From Vallitalea okinawensis (GTDB lineage Bacteria; Bacillota; Clostridia; Lachnospirales; PQDH01): a stretch of DNA of 64,000 nt. The notes beneath the pieces were generated by a model. The model ran no database searches, had not been told where the DNA came from, and saw nothing but the letters and a program-made list of their open reading frames with translations. The stretch is from positions 124,001 through 188,000 of the forward strand of contig NZ_PQDH01000008.1 of NCBI RefSeq assembly GCF_002964605.1, written 5' to 3'. Of the stretch, positions 1-9,097 are shown in pieces; position 1 is the stretch's first letter; the number at the start of each line of letters is the position of its first letter. A program made the position numbers and the translations under genes.

Positions 1-531
1 ATCATAGATGAGGTCTACATGACCTTCTACATCCGATACCAGAGTTTTTCCACCATCACTTGTTGAAATATTAGGACCATGTTTCGGAAGGATTGCCTTT
101 TTCACTGGCGGTGGCTGTATTGCTTCACCATATATATCAGTACCTTCTTCACCTTCTTGTTCAGGTTGTATCCTAACAATCACATCTCCTTGTTTAACAT
201 TATTAATGAGGTTTAGATTATGAAAATCTACTGAACCATCATCAAGGAGTGATGGTTTGATCAATTTATTTGTATTAAATTCATAAATTATTTTACCATC
301 GATACCGTTTTTGGCGACTTCACCATGAGCAATCTCATATGCCTGATTTAAGATAATCTCTTGCTTTAATTGCTCAATAACTTGAAGATCTATACCAAAT
401 ACAATCCCACTTTCACATATAACTTCCTCAATGTGTTCAAATGTTATTTCTTCTTCATCAACTGGAGGAAGTACAATTAATGTTGCGAGTAAATTATCTT
501 GTGAAATACTTAATTGTATGCTATCCTTCAT
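1..531 (-). CDS. fapA: FapA/DUF342-family protein, 3' end outside window
   Basis: This is the N-terminal 177 residues of a DUF342 protein, with the frame open to the window edge. DUF342 (FapA) proteins are polymer-forming or flagellar-assembly-associated proteins of poorly defined mechanism. The start ATG follows a GGAGGGG ribosome site by six bases. The N-terminus contains the segment typical of the family, with GEVAKNGIDGKI, VKQGDVIVRI and GEEGTDIYG visible in order. It lies directly downstream of the sigma factor gene fliA, so it probably closes or extends the fla/che operon. The family call is confident. The gene name is by family only, and the role in this organism is inferred from position. 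Confidence 0.75.
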   Translation of the reverse strand, partial: MKDSIQLSISQDNLLATLIVLPPVDEEEITFEHIEEVICESGIVFGIDLQVIEQLKQEIILNQAYEIAHGEVAKNGIDGKIIYEFNTNKLIKPSLLDDGSVDFHNLNLINNVKQGDVIVRIQPEQEGEEGTDIYGEAIQPPPVKKAILPKHGPNISTSDGGKTLVSDVEGHVDLIYD

Positions 532-695
532 TTACATCCCCTCCAAATTTTATCTTAGACATACGAAAATAAATAACTTGCATATCTGTTTAATGCTTCT
601 TAAACTGTTATGTTACTGTATATTAACTCCATTCAGTTCAATAGGCTATTACTGAATTTTCCTAGTACATCAACGTTTCTATATATAATGTCATA

Positions 696-1445
696 TTAAT
701 TGCGAATAAAAGCTAATTTACCACGTAATCGAGATAAAGCCTTTGAGTGTAACTGAGAAATACGGGATTCTGATACGCCAAGTATAAGACTAATTTCTTT
801 TAAAGTCAATTCTTCATAATAATAGAGTGTAATAACAATTTGCTCTTTTTCAGGTAAAAGATCAATCATATCACCAAGTATATGAATCGTTTCATTTTTT
901 TCCATGACTTTTTCTGGTTGATATTCTGAATTATCTTTTAAATTAAAGTGATTACCATTATGCTGCTCAACATAATCCTCTAAGGATACAAGATTGGATA
1001 TATTGGTATCGGAAACTAATTTATTGAATTCTTTCATATTCATATTGAGTTGGGCTGCAACTTCTACATCTGTGGCTGGTCGGCCAAGTTCTATTTCAAG
1101 AGATGTATATGCTTTTTCTAGATCTTTTTGCTTCTGTCTCAAGGATCGGGGTACCCAATCAATCTTTCTTATATTGTCTAAAATAGCACCTCTTATACGA
1201 AGTGAAGCATATGTCTCAAATTTAACACCCTTGTTTAAATCATACTTATCCAATGCGTCAATAAGTCCAAAATAACCGTATCCAAGTAAGTCATCATATT
1301 CAACATTGTTACCAAGATAAATATTAAGTCGGCCAGCTACATACTTAACTAATGATACGTATTCCTCTATAAGCTTTTCTTTACTATCGCTACTATGAGT
1401 TTTTTTATACTCAATCCATATTTTCTCAATATTTTTATCTGGCAT
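696..1445 (-). CDS. fliA: RNA polymerase sigma factor for motility (FliA/SigD/WhiG family)
   Basis: This is the alternative sigma factor that directs late flagellar and chemotaxis genes, 249 residues, normal for the family. Region 2 is visible in YDDLLGYGYFGLIDAL and the following RIRGAILDNIRK. Region 4 carries the helix-turn-helix LKEISLILGVSESRISQLH near the C-terminus. I chose the ATG at 1445 because a GGGGG site lies five bases before it; a TTG four codons upstream would sit on top of that site. It is the second-last gene of the operon, as sigD is near the end of the Bacillus fla/che operon. Activity is expected to be held by an anti-sigma factor FlgM, which is not in this window. Confidence 0.96.
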   Translation of the reverse strand: MPDKNIEKIWIEYKKTHSSDSKEKLIEEYVSLVKYVAGRLNIYLGNNVEYDDLLGYGYFGLIDALDKYDLNKGVKFETYASLRIRGAILDNIRKIDWVPRSLRQKQKDLEKAYTSLEIELGRPATDVEVAAQLNMNMKEFNKLVSDTNISNLVSLEDYVEQHNGNHFNLKDNSEYQPEKVMEKNETIHILGDMIDLLPEKEQIVITLYYYEELTLKEISLILGVSESRISQLHSKALSRLRGKLAFIRN

Positions 1446-1470
1446 AGCTGCCCCCAATACTAGAAGTTAT

Positions 1471-1746
1471 TTATTCTTCACCTTCTAAATTTTGTGGTGT
1501 AGTTTCTAACTCTTCTGTTTCATCGATCATTGCTTCATCTAAATCATCAACCACTTCTTGATCATTTACATTCTTCATTATATTGAACAACATCTTTCGT
1601 ACAAATAAACCTATAAAATAAAAGCTTAATATAGCCAACACAATCTTAGTAAAGAAAGTTATGACATCATCTTTAACGGCAATACTTACAATTCCAATAA
1701 GTATACCAGCAACTAATGCTAATATATGATGAATATATCTTATCAT
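1471..1746 (-). CDS. Small two-helix membrane protein of unknown function between cheD and fliA
   Basis: I do not recognise the family. The 91-residue product has two hydrophobic segments, roughly residues 5-24 and 31-50, with a short loop between them containing VKDDVITF. The C-terminal 35 residues are strongly acidic. A GGAG site seven bases before the ATG supports translation. The position between cheD and the motility sigma factor gene is the place of swrB in Bacillus subtilis, but SwrB is longer and has a single membrane segment, so similarity of position is all that can be claimed. A motility-related role is an inference from the operon. Confidence 0.75.
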   Translation of the reverse strand: MIRYIHHILALVAGILIGIVSIAVKDDVITFFTKIVLAILSFYFIGLFVRKMLFNIMKNVNDQEVVDDLDEAMIDETEELETTPQNLEGEE

Positions 1747-1757
1747 TATATATCTCC

Positions 1758-2243
1758 TTAAATGGTCTTTATCCCCTTACCGATACTTTTAACAATGAGA
1801 TCTCCATTTTCTGTATTAAGCTCTATGGTCCGCCCATAGTTTTCCCCTGTATCTTCTGCGACAATAGTTATCCCTAACTCAGCTAAGTTTGCTTTTGCTG
1901 CTTGAGCATTTCTGTATCCTATTTTCATTAAATCACTGCTTGTGTCGAATTTGAACATTTGGGCACCACCTGCTAGTTTAGCCCTGATTCTGTTCTTATT
2001 TGCTCCAAGTCTAATCATGTCATCAAGTAGTTTTTTGGATCCAGTGTCAACAAATTTGGCGATATTTTGGTTATTATTGATGAGTTTACTATCCGGCAAC
2101 ATAGCATGTGCTAACCCGCCTATTTTAGTAATAGGGTCATACAGTACTATTCCAACACAAGAACCCAGTCCAAGTGTTGTCAAACGGTCTGGGTATTTAC
2201 ATGTTTTTAAGTCTGCCATTCCTACTTTAATTACAGTACTCAC
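1758..2243 (-). CDS. cheD: Chemoreceptor glutamine deamidase CheD
   Basis: CheD deamidates specific glutamines on chemoreceptors and, in Bacillus-type chemotaxis, binds and stimulates the phosphatase CheC. The 161-residue product shows the expected active-site segments: LGLGSCVGIVLYD with the catalytic cysteine, HAMLP with the catalytic histidine, and GGAQMF further on. The start is GTG, nine bases after GGGG, and begins one base after the cheC stop codon, so translation is probably coupled. Its place directly after cheC matches the known CheC-CheD partnership. Confidence 0.96.
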   Translation of the reverse strand: MSTVIKVGMADLKTCKYPDRLTTLGLGSCVGIVLYDPITKIGGLAHAMLPDSKLINNNQNIAKFVDTGSKKLLDDMIRLGANKNRIRAKLAGGAQMFKFDTSSDLMKIGYRNAQAAKANLAELGITIVAEDTGENYGRTIELNTENGDLIVKSIGKGIKTI

Positions 2244-2244
2244 G

Positions 2245-2862
2245 TTATATGACCCCTAAAGAACCTAACACAATATTAATGGAGTCTATGTCAGGCACAA
2301 AGAGAAAATAACCTTGTACTTTATCAACTTCATCACCAAAATCTGTTTGTATTAATAATACTGTATCACCAATTTTACCAAATTCTATCGCTGGAACACT
2401 TAGTATGGCTGCTGCCATGTCCATAGCCAAATAAGGAACTGATGCAATCATTTTCTTATTTGTAAGCTGCGCTAAAGAGTTTAAATAAGCCCCCGCAATA
2501 ATGTTCCCTATCTCCTGTAATGCAGAAATCTGCATTTCACTAAGTTTATCATCTGTTGATTCCATTCCCATTAGCAGATTAACAAGTCGTGTAGCATCTG
2601 CTATGTCTAATACAAACATCATGATGCCATTAACATCACCAGTGACATTTAATAAGACGGCAGCAACTTGCCTCTCTTCACCACCTAAGACATTAGCTAC
2701 ATCTTTAAAGTCTAAAATATTGACTTTAGGAGTGGCCATGTCTACTTTTTGATTAATCAAACTGGATAAAGCCGTTACAGCATTACCTGCACCAATATTA
2801 CCCAATTCCTTTAGAACATCAATCTGCATATTATTTAAGTCGTCATAAGTATATTGCTCCAT
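2245..2862 (-). CDS. cheC: CheY-P phosphatase CheC
   Basis: CheC removes phosphate from CheY-P and adjusts adaptation together with CheD. The 205-residue protein contains the two pseudo-symmetric active-site helices of the family: LKELGNIGAGNAVTALS near residue 14 and LQEIGNIIAGAYLNSLA near residue 112. Both Glu and Asn catalytic pairs are kept, so it should be an active two-site CheC rather than a CheX. The ATG lies six bases from GGGGAG. It sits between cheW and cheD. No CheZ is present, so CheC and FliY are the likely phosphatases of this pathway. Confidence 0.95.
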   Translation of the reverse strand: MEQYTYDDLNNMQIDVLKELGNIGAGNAVTALSSLINQKVDMATPKVNILDFKDVANVLGGEERQVAAVLLNVTGDVNGIMMFVLDIADATRLVNLLMGMESTDDKLSEMQISALQEIGNIIAGAYLNSLAQLTNKKMIASVPYLAMDMAAAILSVPAIEFGKIGDTVLLIQTDFGDEVDKVQGYFLFVPDIDSINIVLGSLGVI

Positions 2863-2887
2863 CGAAATCTCCCCGCATTTTTAGATT

Positions 2888-3313
2888 TTAATTATTGTCC
2901 ACTAAACCACTAACATTTAAAATGACAACAATATCACCGTCTACTTTTCCAAGGGCTTTTATGTACTCTGAATTGATTTTACTTGAGAATTCATGAACAT
3001 TTTCCATATCAGAAGTGTCTAAATCCATAACCTCTTTAACTTCATCAACAATTAAACCCATAACATTTTTCTTCGTCTTCACTATGATAATACGTGTATC
3101 ATTGGTATAGTCATCTACACCCATATTAAGCTTATCACGAAGACTCATCACAGGTATAATATCGCCTCTTAAGTTGATTACCCCCTTAATAAAGGTAGGC
3201 GCTTGAGGTACACGAGTTATCCGTGATAATCGCTCAATAACTTGTACTTGCTGTATATCTACACCATATATTTCTTGGTCTAATCTTACTATGACATATT
3301 GTTTTTGTTCCAT
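2888..3313 (-). CDS. cheW: Chemotaxis coupling protein CheW
   Basis: CheW links chemoreceptor tips to the kinase CheA. The 141-residue product is a single CheW (SH3-like) domain, with YGVDIQQVQVIERL near the start, the conserved IKGVINLRGDIIPVMSLR in the middle, and MGLIVDEVKEVMDL after it. GGAGGGAG precedes the ATG. It follows cheA by 14 bases and shares its fold with the CheA C-terminal domain, as expected for proteins that pack together in the signalling array at the inner membrane. Confidence 0.97.
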   Translation of the reverse strand: MEQKQYVIVRLDQEIYGVDIQQVQVIERLSRITRVPQAPTFIKGVINLRGDIIPVMSLRDKLNMGVDDYTNDTRIIIVKTKKNVMGLIVDEVKEVMDLDTSDMENVHEFSSKINSEYIKALGKVDGDIVVILNVSGLVDNN

Positions 3314-3327
3314 AAAACTCCCTCCAA

Positions 3328-5355
3328 CTATACAAGTGAATTAATATCAAGAATTAATGCAACCTCACCATCACCTAAAATTGTTGCCCCAGCGATTAAT
3401 TTAATGTTGCTTAGGTATTTACCAAGAGACTTAATAACAATCTCTTGCTGACCAATTAAGTCATCCACAACAAAGCCTGCAAGTTTTTCACCCTTTTTAA
3501 CAATAACAACTGTAATTGCATCTTGATCTTCTTGATCCTTCTTCACATGTAAGATTTCATCTAATCGAATAATTGGTATAACCTTGTTTCTTAAAATAAT
3601 AACTTCATTATTTTGGACCATTTTAATGTCCTTAGAATCAATTTTTTCTATTGTTTGGATAGTATTTAATGGAACTGCATATTTCTCTAATCCAATGTTC
3701 ACCATTAAAGCTTGAATAATCGCTAAAGTTAATGGTAAACGAATCGTGAAGGTACTTCCTTTACCTGGTTCTGTATCAACTTCAATGCTTCCTCCTAAAG
3801 CTTGGATTTTAGTCTTAACCACATCTAAACCAACGCCTCTACCAGAAACATCTGTAACTTCCTTCGCTGTACTGAAACTAGGCATGAATAAGAAGTCCAT
3901 AATTTGTTCTTTCTTAAGATTTTCTACTTCAGTCGAACTGATAAGCCCATTATTGATAGCTTTCTCTTTAATCTTATCTAAATTAATGCCTTTACCATCA
4001 TCTTTTACTTCAATAAGCACGTTATTACCATCTTGGAAAGCTCGAAGTTTCATATGACCTTCTTTGTTTTTACCTTTGGCTACCCTTTCCCCAGGGGTCT
4101 CTAGACCATGATCGGCTGCATTTCTTAAAAGATGTAATAGCGGATCTCCTATTTCATCAATAACAGTTCGGTCAAGCTCTGTTTCTTTACCAGACATCTC
4201 AAGCTTAATTTCTTTGTTGAGTTTTTTGGATAGGTCTCGAACCATTCTCGGGAAACGGTTGAAGACTTGCTCAACTGGTACCATTCGAACTTTCATTACT
4301 GCATCATGAAGATTAGTAGTAATTCTTTCAAGATATTCTACAGATTCATTAAAACTACTGTTTTGCTTTAATCCATCTATGTTCTCGAGAGAGTTCTTAA
4401 TGATAATAAGCTCGCTGGCTAAATTCATTAAGATGTCCAAGCGTTCGATATCAACACGAACAGTTTTTGCTGTTTTAGGCTTCTCTTTCTTTTCTTTTAC
4501 AGTTTTCTCTTCTTTTGTAGCTTGTTTATCAACTACCTTCTCAACAACTTCTTCTTTAATCTCCGCTTCATCAATTAAAACTTTTTCTATTTCAGATAGA
4601 TTTTCTACGACACTGAGTACTTTCTCTTTAGATTCTTTAGTTAATACAAAGAGGGAAATATCTAAATCGAACTTTTCATCTTCAATATCCTGAACTTCAG
4701 GTATTGTCTTAACAATCTCGCCGATCTCTTCTAATGCCTTAAAAAGAACAAATGCTCTTGCAGACTTTAAAACACACTTTGGTGATATATACACAGTTAA
4801 CCCAAAGAAATTGAAGTTTTGAGATTTAGCTTGTACAACAGTTCCCCTTACATAATTATCAAAATTAACTTGGGTAAACTTCTTTTCATACTCATTTTCT
4901 TCATCTTCCAATGTTTGTACTTCTTCCACTACTGGCTCAGCAACCACCTCTACAGCTGCAGCAGCCTCATATGTACCTTCAAGTATTTCATTAAGTATAC
5001 GTATAAGATCATTATGCTCTTCAGCACCTTCAGAACCTGTTGAAGCAATCTCCTCATTATACCCTTCTAAAGCATCAAGGGACTTAAATAAAACATCAAT
5101 TAATACCGTTGTAACTTTAAAACTACCATTTCTTATTTCTGATAAGACATTCTCCATATCATGAGTTAATTTTTGCATTTTTGTAAAACCCATGGTTCCC
5201 GCCATACCTTTGATGGTATGTGCAATTCTAAAGATTTCATTAATTAAGTTTTCATCTTCTGGATTGTTTTCAAGTTCAAGAATACTCTCATTGAGATTCT
5301 GTAAATGCTCTTTAGCTTCCTCAATAAAAATATCTAAATATTGTTCCATATCCAT
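3328..5355 (-). CDS. cheA: Chemotaxis histidine kinase CheA
   Basis: CheA autophosphorylates in response to receptors and passes phosphate to CheY and CheB. The 675 residues show all five domains in order: an HPt domain with phospho-site histidine in AHTIKGMAGTMGF (about residue 46), a P2 response-regulator docking domain around 165-260, an acidic/lysine-rich linker, the dimerisation helices, an ATPase with NAADHGLE and GRGVGLDVVK, and a CheW-like C-terminus. The start ATG overlaps the last base of the cheB stop codon, so the two are likely translationally coupled. Nothing looks damaged. Confidence 0.98.
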   Translation of the reverse strand: MDMEQYLDIFIEEAKEHLQNLNESILELENNPEDENLINEIFRIAHTIKGMAGTMGFTKMQKLTHDMENVLSEIRNGSFKVTTVLIDVLFKSLDALEGYNEEIASTGSEGAEEHNDLIRILNEILEGTYEAAAAVEVVAEPVVEEVQTLEDEENEYEKKFTQVNFDNYVRGTVVQAKSQNFNFFGLTVYISPKCVLKSARAFVLFKALEEIGEIVKTIPEVQDIEDEKFDLDISLFVLTKESKEKVLSVVENLSEIEKVLIDEAEIKEEVVEKVVDKQATKEEKTVKEKKEKPKTAKTVRVDIERLDILMNLASELIIIKNSLENIDGLKQNSSFNESVEYLERITTNLHDAVMKVRMVPVEQVFNRFPRMVRDLSKKLNKEIKLEMSGKETELDRTVIDEIGDPLLHLLRNAADHGLETPGERVAKGKNKEGHMKLRAFQDGNNVLIEVKDDGKGINLDKIKEKAINNGLISSTEVENLKKEQIMDFLFMPSFSTAKEVTDVSGRGVGLDVVKTKIQALGGSIEVDTEPGKGSTFTIRLPLTLAIIQALMVNIGLEKYAVPLNTIQTIEKIDSKDIKMVQNNEVIILRNKVIPIIRLDEILHVKKDQEDQDAITVVIVKKGEKLAGFVVDDLIGQQEIVIKSLGKYLSNIKLIAGATILGDGEVALILDINSLV

Positions 5356-6437
5356 TATATCACCCCAATTTTATCATTAAGTATATGGCTAATATTCTTT
5401 AAATCAGTTACTTCATTAGCAAGGCCAAGATCTATAGCAGCCTTTGGCATCCCAAAAACTACACAGGAATCTTTATCTTGCGCTATAACATAACTCTTTA
5501 ACTTTGTTGTTAATTCCTTTAGACCTAAACTGCCATCGGCTCCCATTCCAGTCATAATAACATCAATAGTATGATGCTTAAATTCATTGGCAACAGAAGT
5601 CATCATAACATCACATGAAGGTTTATGACCTCTTACTTTTTCAGAGTCGTCTAGCAATATCTTATACTTATAAGTACTCATACGTTTAATGACCATATGC
5701 TTATCCCCAGGTGCGATATAAGCAACACCTTTTTTCAGTATCTCACCATCTTCTGCTTCTTTCACATGTATTTCACTCATAGTATCTAATCGTGAAGCTA
5801 ATGAGGCTGTGAAACCTTTTGGCATATGTTGTACAATAAGTATTGGTGCATTAAATCCTTTATTAATATGACTAATAACTGTTTGTAAGGCTTTCGGTCC
5901 ACCTGTTGAAGTCCCAATTGTGACTAATTGATCAATGTGATCACTAAAAACACTCATATCAAGGTTTTTATCTTGCTTAACTTGTATAGGTTTAGCTTGT
6001 ATTTTAAATTGTGATTTTGCAATCTTCCATGAAGGAATATTAGCAGCTGTCACAACCTTAGATATCAAATCATTTTTAATTTCCTCTGAATTAATACTAA
6101 ATATATTTTCTGGTTTTGTAATAAAGTCAACTGCTCCTAAACTTAAGGCTTCTAAGGTTTCTTTTGCTCCCTCAGTAGTTATTGAACTGATCATAATTGC
6201 AGGGATTTTATCAGTCTTGTATAATTCCTTCAACATTTCAATCCCATTCATTTTGGGCATTTCCACATCAACTGTAATAACATCAGGTTTATTATTCTTA
6301 ATCACTTCAATAGCTTCAAGCCCATTAGAAGCTTTACCGATGACATCACATCTTCCGTCTGACATGATGAGATCGGAGAGAATCTTTCTCATAAATGCTG
6401 AGTCGTCAACAACAACTACTTTTATCTTTTCTGTCAT
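5355..6437 (-). CDS. cheB: Chemotaxis methylesterase/deamidase CheB
   Basis: CheB removes methyl groups from chemoreceptors when phosphorylated by CheA, giving adaptation. The 360-residue product has an N-terminal receiver domain with the acidic pocket VVDDSAFMR and the phospho-acceptor in VITVDVEMPKMNG. The C-terminal methylesterase has the serine motif GTSTGGPKAL, the histidine in VQHMPKGF and the aspartate in GMGADGSLG, which form the catalytic triad. AAGGAG lies seven bases before the ATG. The partner methyltransferase CheR is not encoded in this window. Confidence 0.97.
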   Translation of the reverse strand: MTEKIKVVVVDDSAFMRKILSDLIMSDGRCDVIGKASNGLEAIEVIKNNKPDVITVDVEMPKMNGIEMLKELYKTDKIPAIMISSITTEGAKETLEALSLGAVDFITKPENIFSINSEEIKNDLISKVVTAANIPSWKIAKSQFKIQAKPIQVKQDKNLDMSVFSDHIDQLVTIGTSTGGPKALQTVISHINKGFNAPILIVQHMPKGFTASLASRLDTMSEIHVKEAEDGEILKKGVAYIAPGDKHMVIKRMSTYKYKILLDDSEKVRGHKPSCDVMMTSVANEFKHHTIDVIMTGMGADGSLGLKELTTKLKSYVIAQDKDSCVVFGMPKAAIDLGLANEVTDLKNISHILNDKIGVI

Positions 6438-6448
6438 GTTATCTCTCC

Positions 6449-7120
6449 TTATTTGCCCTTCTGTTTAACTTGTTGTTCGAAAACATACCGAATGATTTGC
6501 TCACGATGTCTAGGTGAAATATTAATAATTTTTACTCGATTCACATATCGTTTACTGGCATCATACAAGGATTCAGAATCAATAACTGTCCCCTCTACAA
6601 ACACTTCTACTAACTCATCTCTTATTTCTAATTCCATTTGTAACTTAATTGTTGTACCTTTTTCATATTGATTCTTTGTTAAGAATTTAAAGCCACCACC
6701 ACTTATATTTACAATAACCGCCTCTTCAGGTAAGTCATTGATGAGTTCTTTTTTAGGTCCCTCAATAATATAGTCTGTGATTTTTATGGGTACTAGGCAA
6801 TCTATCCTGAAATAATTCCTTCGCTGAATCTTTCGCATATCATCAACATCTATTTTAATATGAAGTAAAAATAAGTTCCCTTCCCTGCTTCTTTTAACAA
6901 TTTCAGGGTTTGTTCGATAAATGGCTTGATCTGTATATATGTCAAAGGTATATCCCTTCCCTACAGAAAGTGGTAGAACACGACCAAGCTTTATTGGGGC
7001 TGATATTAAAATTTCCTCACCCTTAATTTCTTCTACTTGACTAAGATAATAAGTTTCACCCTTTTTATGAACAGGGTATATTTTAACTTTATCACCGGGT
7101 TGAAAAATATTTTCTAGCAT
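6449..7120 (-). CDS. PilZ-domain c-di-GMP receptor, YcgR/YpfA (MotI)-like flagellar brake protein
   Basis: Proteins of this type bind cyclic di-GMP and slow or disengage the flagellar motor. The 223-residue product has an N-terminal YcgR-like domain (about 1-95) and a C-terminal PilZ domain. The c-di-GMP motifs are intact: RRNYFR (RxxxR) near residue 100 and NISGGGF (D/N-x-S-x-x-G) near residue 138. I chose the ATG at 7120 because GGAGG stands five bases in front; a longer frame would start inside the ribosome site. Location between flhG and cheB places c-di-GMP control inside the flagellar operon itself. The exact stator or switch partner is not known from sequence. Confidence 0.9.
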   Translation of the reverse strand: MLENIFQPGDKVKIYPVHKKGETYYLSQVEEIKGEEILISAPIKLGRVLPLSVGKGYTFDIYTDQAIYRTNPEIVKRSREGNLFLLHIKIDVDDMRKIQRRNYFRIDCLVPIKITDYIIEGPKKELINDLPEEAVIVNISGGGFKFLTKNQYEKGTTIKLQMELEIRDELVEVFVEGTVIDSESLYDASKRYVNRVKIINISPRHREQIIRYVFEQQVKQKGK

Positions 7121-7131
7121 GATGACCTCCA

Positions 7132-8013
7132 TTAAATTCTAATACCAAGAATGCTCTTAACTATGGATTTAATTGATTTCTGTTCTTGATTAGTTTCTGC
7201 TGTTTCGATTAATTCTGTTGCAATGTCATGAATTGATTTTGAAGCTTTACTATTTGGAGCTGCTATAGTCACTGGAGATTGTTGCTTCACAGAGCTTCTT
7301 AAATGCTTGTCAAATGGAATATATCCTAAAGGATTTATTCGAATATCAAGAAATCTAGTAATAGCTGTATTGAGTCTTAAAAAGACTTCTTCAGACTCTT
7401 TGTGATGATCCACCATATTAGTTATAAGATGTAACTTCATTTTTTTTTCATTATAAACTTTTTCAGCGATTAAAGATTTTATTAGAGAATAGGCATCAGT
7501 AATGGCTGTAGGATCAGGCGTCGTTACAACAACAATATCATCAGATATACTCATAAAACGAAGTGCTGTATTTTGCAAGCCTGCTCCAGTATCAATTATT
7601 AAAACATCTGCATTCTCAGCTAGCTGATTAAAACCACTTATCAAATTTTCATATTCTTTATCTTGAACGTTTTGAAGTTTATGAACATCGTATGCACCTG
7701 ATATAAATTGAACTCCTTCTGGTCCTGATGTTAATACTTCTGTAATTGGCATATTCTTTTTAATCAAATCTATAAAACTATTACGAGCAACAGTGTTGAG
7801 GATAACATCAATATTAGCGAAACCAAAGTCCGCATCTAAAATAACTGTTCTTTTCCCCATACGCTGAAGGCTTATAGCTAGATTTGCTACAAAATTAGAT
7901 TTACCTACACCACCTTTGCCACTGGTAACAGTAATGATTTTCATGTTGTTGTTTACCCTAGTTGTCTTATTTTCTTTCATCATTTGACGTAACCGAGTAG
8001 CTTGATCAAGCAC
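7132..8013 (-). CDS. flhG: Flagellum number/placement ATPase FlhG (YlxH, MinD-like)
   Basis: FlhG is a MinD/ParA-type ATPase that works with the GTPase FlhF to set the position and number of flagella. The N-terminus has the FlhF-activating segment LDQATRLRQMM. It is followed by the deviant Walker A loop GKGGVGKSN near residue 33 and a switch region VIIDTGAG near 140. I place the start at the GTG eight bases after AGGAGG; a TTG three bases earlier is also possible. The gene overlaps the end of flhF by eight bases, which fits coupled production of the pair. Confidence 0.93.
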   Translation of the reverse strand: MLDQATRLRQMMKENKTTRVNNNMKIITVTSGKGGVGKSNFVANLAISLQRMGKRTVILDADFGFANIDVILNTVARNSFIDLIKKNMPITEVLTSGPEGVQFISGAYDVHKLQNVQDKEYENLISGFNQLAENADVLIIDTGAGLQNTALRFMSISDDIVVVTTPDPTAITDAYSLIKSLIAEKVYNEKKMKLHLITNMVDHHKESEEVFLRLNTAITRFLDIRINPLGYIPFDKHLRSSVKQQSPVTIAAPNSKASKSIHDIATELIETAETNQEQKSIKSIVKSILGIRI

Positions 8014-9097
8014 CAAAATCGCCTCCTAATAAAAGCTTTGCAATGTGATGGGGATCGACTACTTCTATATCATCAGGTACATTTTGGCCTGTTGTAATGT
8101 AAGATAGTTTGACACCATACTTACTCTTAATATTTAAAATACTACCTATTCCATTCGTTTCATCCAATTTGGAAAAGATAATTTTTATGTTACCAAAATA
8201 ACTGTAGCGTTCCACAATGTCTATCATATCTTCATACTTAGTTGTTAAACTAATAACTAAATATATCTCCATTTCACTTAATGTATTAATCATTTTAATT
8301 GTATCATTAAATTGATCCTCATTCTTCTGAGAAGCTCCAGCAGTATCGATTAATACAATATCTTTATCATTAAAATGTTGAATAGATTCGCGTAAGTCAG
8401 TACTAGAATACGCTACTTCAACAGGGAGGTTTAGTATTTTTGAATAAGTTTTTAATTGCTCAACTGCCGCTATTCGATAGGTATCTGTTGTGATCAATCC
8501 TATTGTTTTATTTTGATTAATTAGAAGCTCAGCAGCTACTTTAGCAATGGTTGTTGTTTTCCCAACACCAGTTGTCCCTACAAAGATAATAACCTTCTGA
8601 TCTGAAGAGGGTTTGATTATTTCAGGCTCATCTAGCAATTTAATGATTCTTTTATAAATTGTTGTTACAACATCATTCATATCTCGTGACTCAATGCCTT
8701 TAATTAACATTAAAGCTAAATCATCATCAACATTTTTTTCTTTGAGGTGATTGTAAATTAATTCTACGACCTCATTTTTATATTTTATATTATTATCGTC
8801 ATTTTTTAAGGATTTCTCCACCTGAATTAGCTTTTCACTCATAATATTTTCTAATCTGTCTAATTTCTTTTCCAAATTTGTAAAATTTTCTGATTGCATA
8901 GGTATATTGTCATCTGTATTCTTATCCTGTTCCTCTACAGCAGCTAGAACTTCGACTGAAGATTTGACAAAAAAACGCTTAAAGCCCTTTGGTTCTATCT
9001 TTTTAATATTCAATATAACTGCATCAAGTCCAAGATCCAATTTGACTTGTTCGATAGCCTGTTTTTCAGTTGATGCTGTATATTTTTTTATGTTCAT
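8006..9097 (-). CDS. flhF: Flagellar SRP-type GTPase FlhF
   Basis: FlhF is the third SRP-family GTPase and marks the site of flagellar assembly at the membrane. The 363-residue protein has a basic N-terminal B domain (about 1-80), a coiled linker, and an NG domain with P-loop GTTGVGKTTTIAK, the G2-region DTYRIAAVEQLK, the G3 DTAGASQK and the late SKLDET motif. It overlaps flhA upstream by the four bases ATGA and flhG downstream. Domain order and length are normal. Confidence 0.96.
   Translation of the reverse strand: MNIKKYTASTEKQAIEQVKLDLGLDAVILNIKKIEPKGFKRFFVKSSVEVLAAVEEQDKNTDDNIPMQSENFTNLEKKLDRLENIMSEKLIQVEKSLKNDDNNIKYKNEVVELIYNHLKEKNVDDDLALMLIKGIESRDMNDVVTTIYKRIIKLLDEPEIIKPSSDQKVIIFVGTTGVGKTTTIAKVAAELLINQNKTIGLITTDTYRIAAVEQLKTYSKILNLPVEVAYSSTDLRESIQHFNDKDIVLIDTAGASQKNEDQFNDTIKMINTLSEMEIYLVISLTTKYEDMIDIVERYSYFGNIKIIFSKLDETNGIGSILNIKSKYGVKLSYITTGQNVPDDIEVVDPHHIAKLLLGGDFGA

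Noticed and set aside
431-655. Plus-strand frame opposite the fapA start
   Set aside because: It is antisense to the well-supported DUF342 gene, has no ribosome site and no recognisable protein features.
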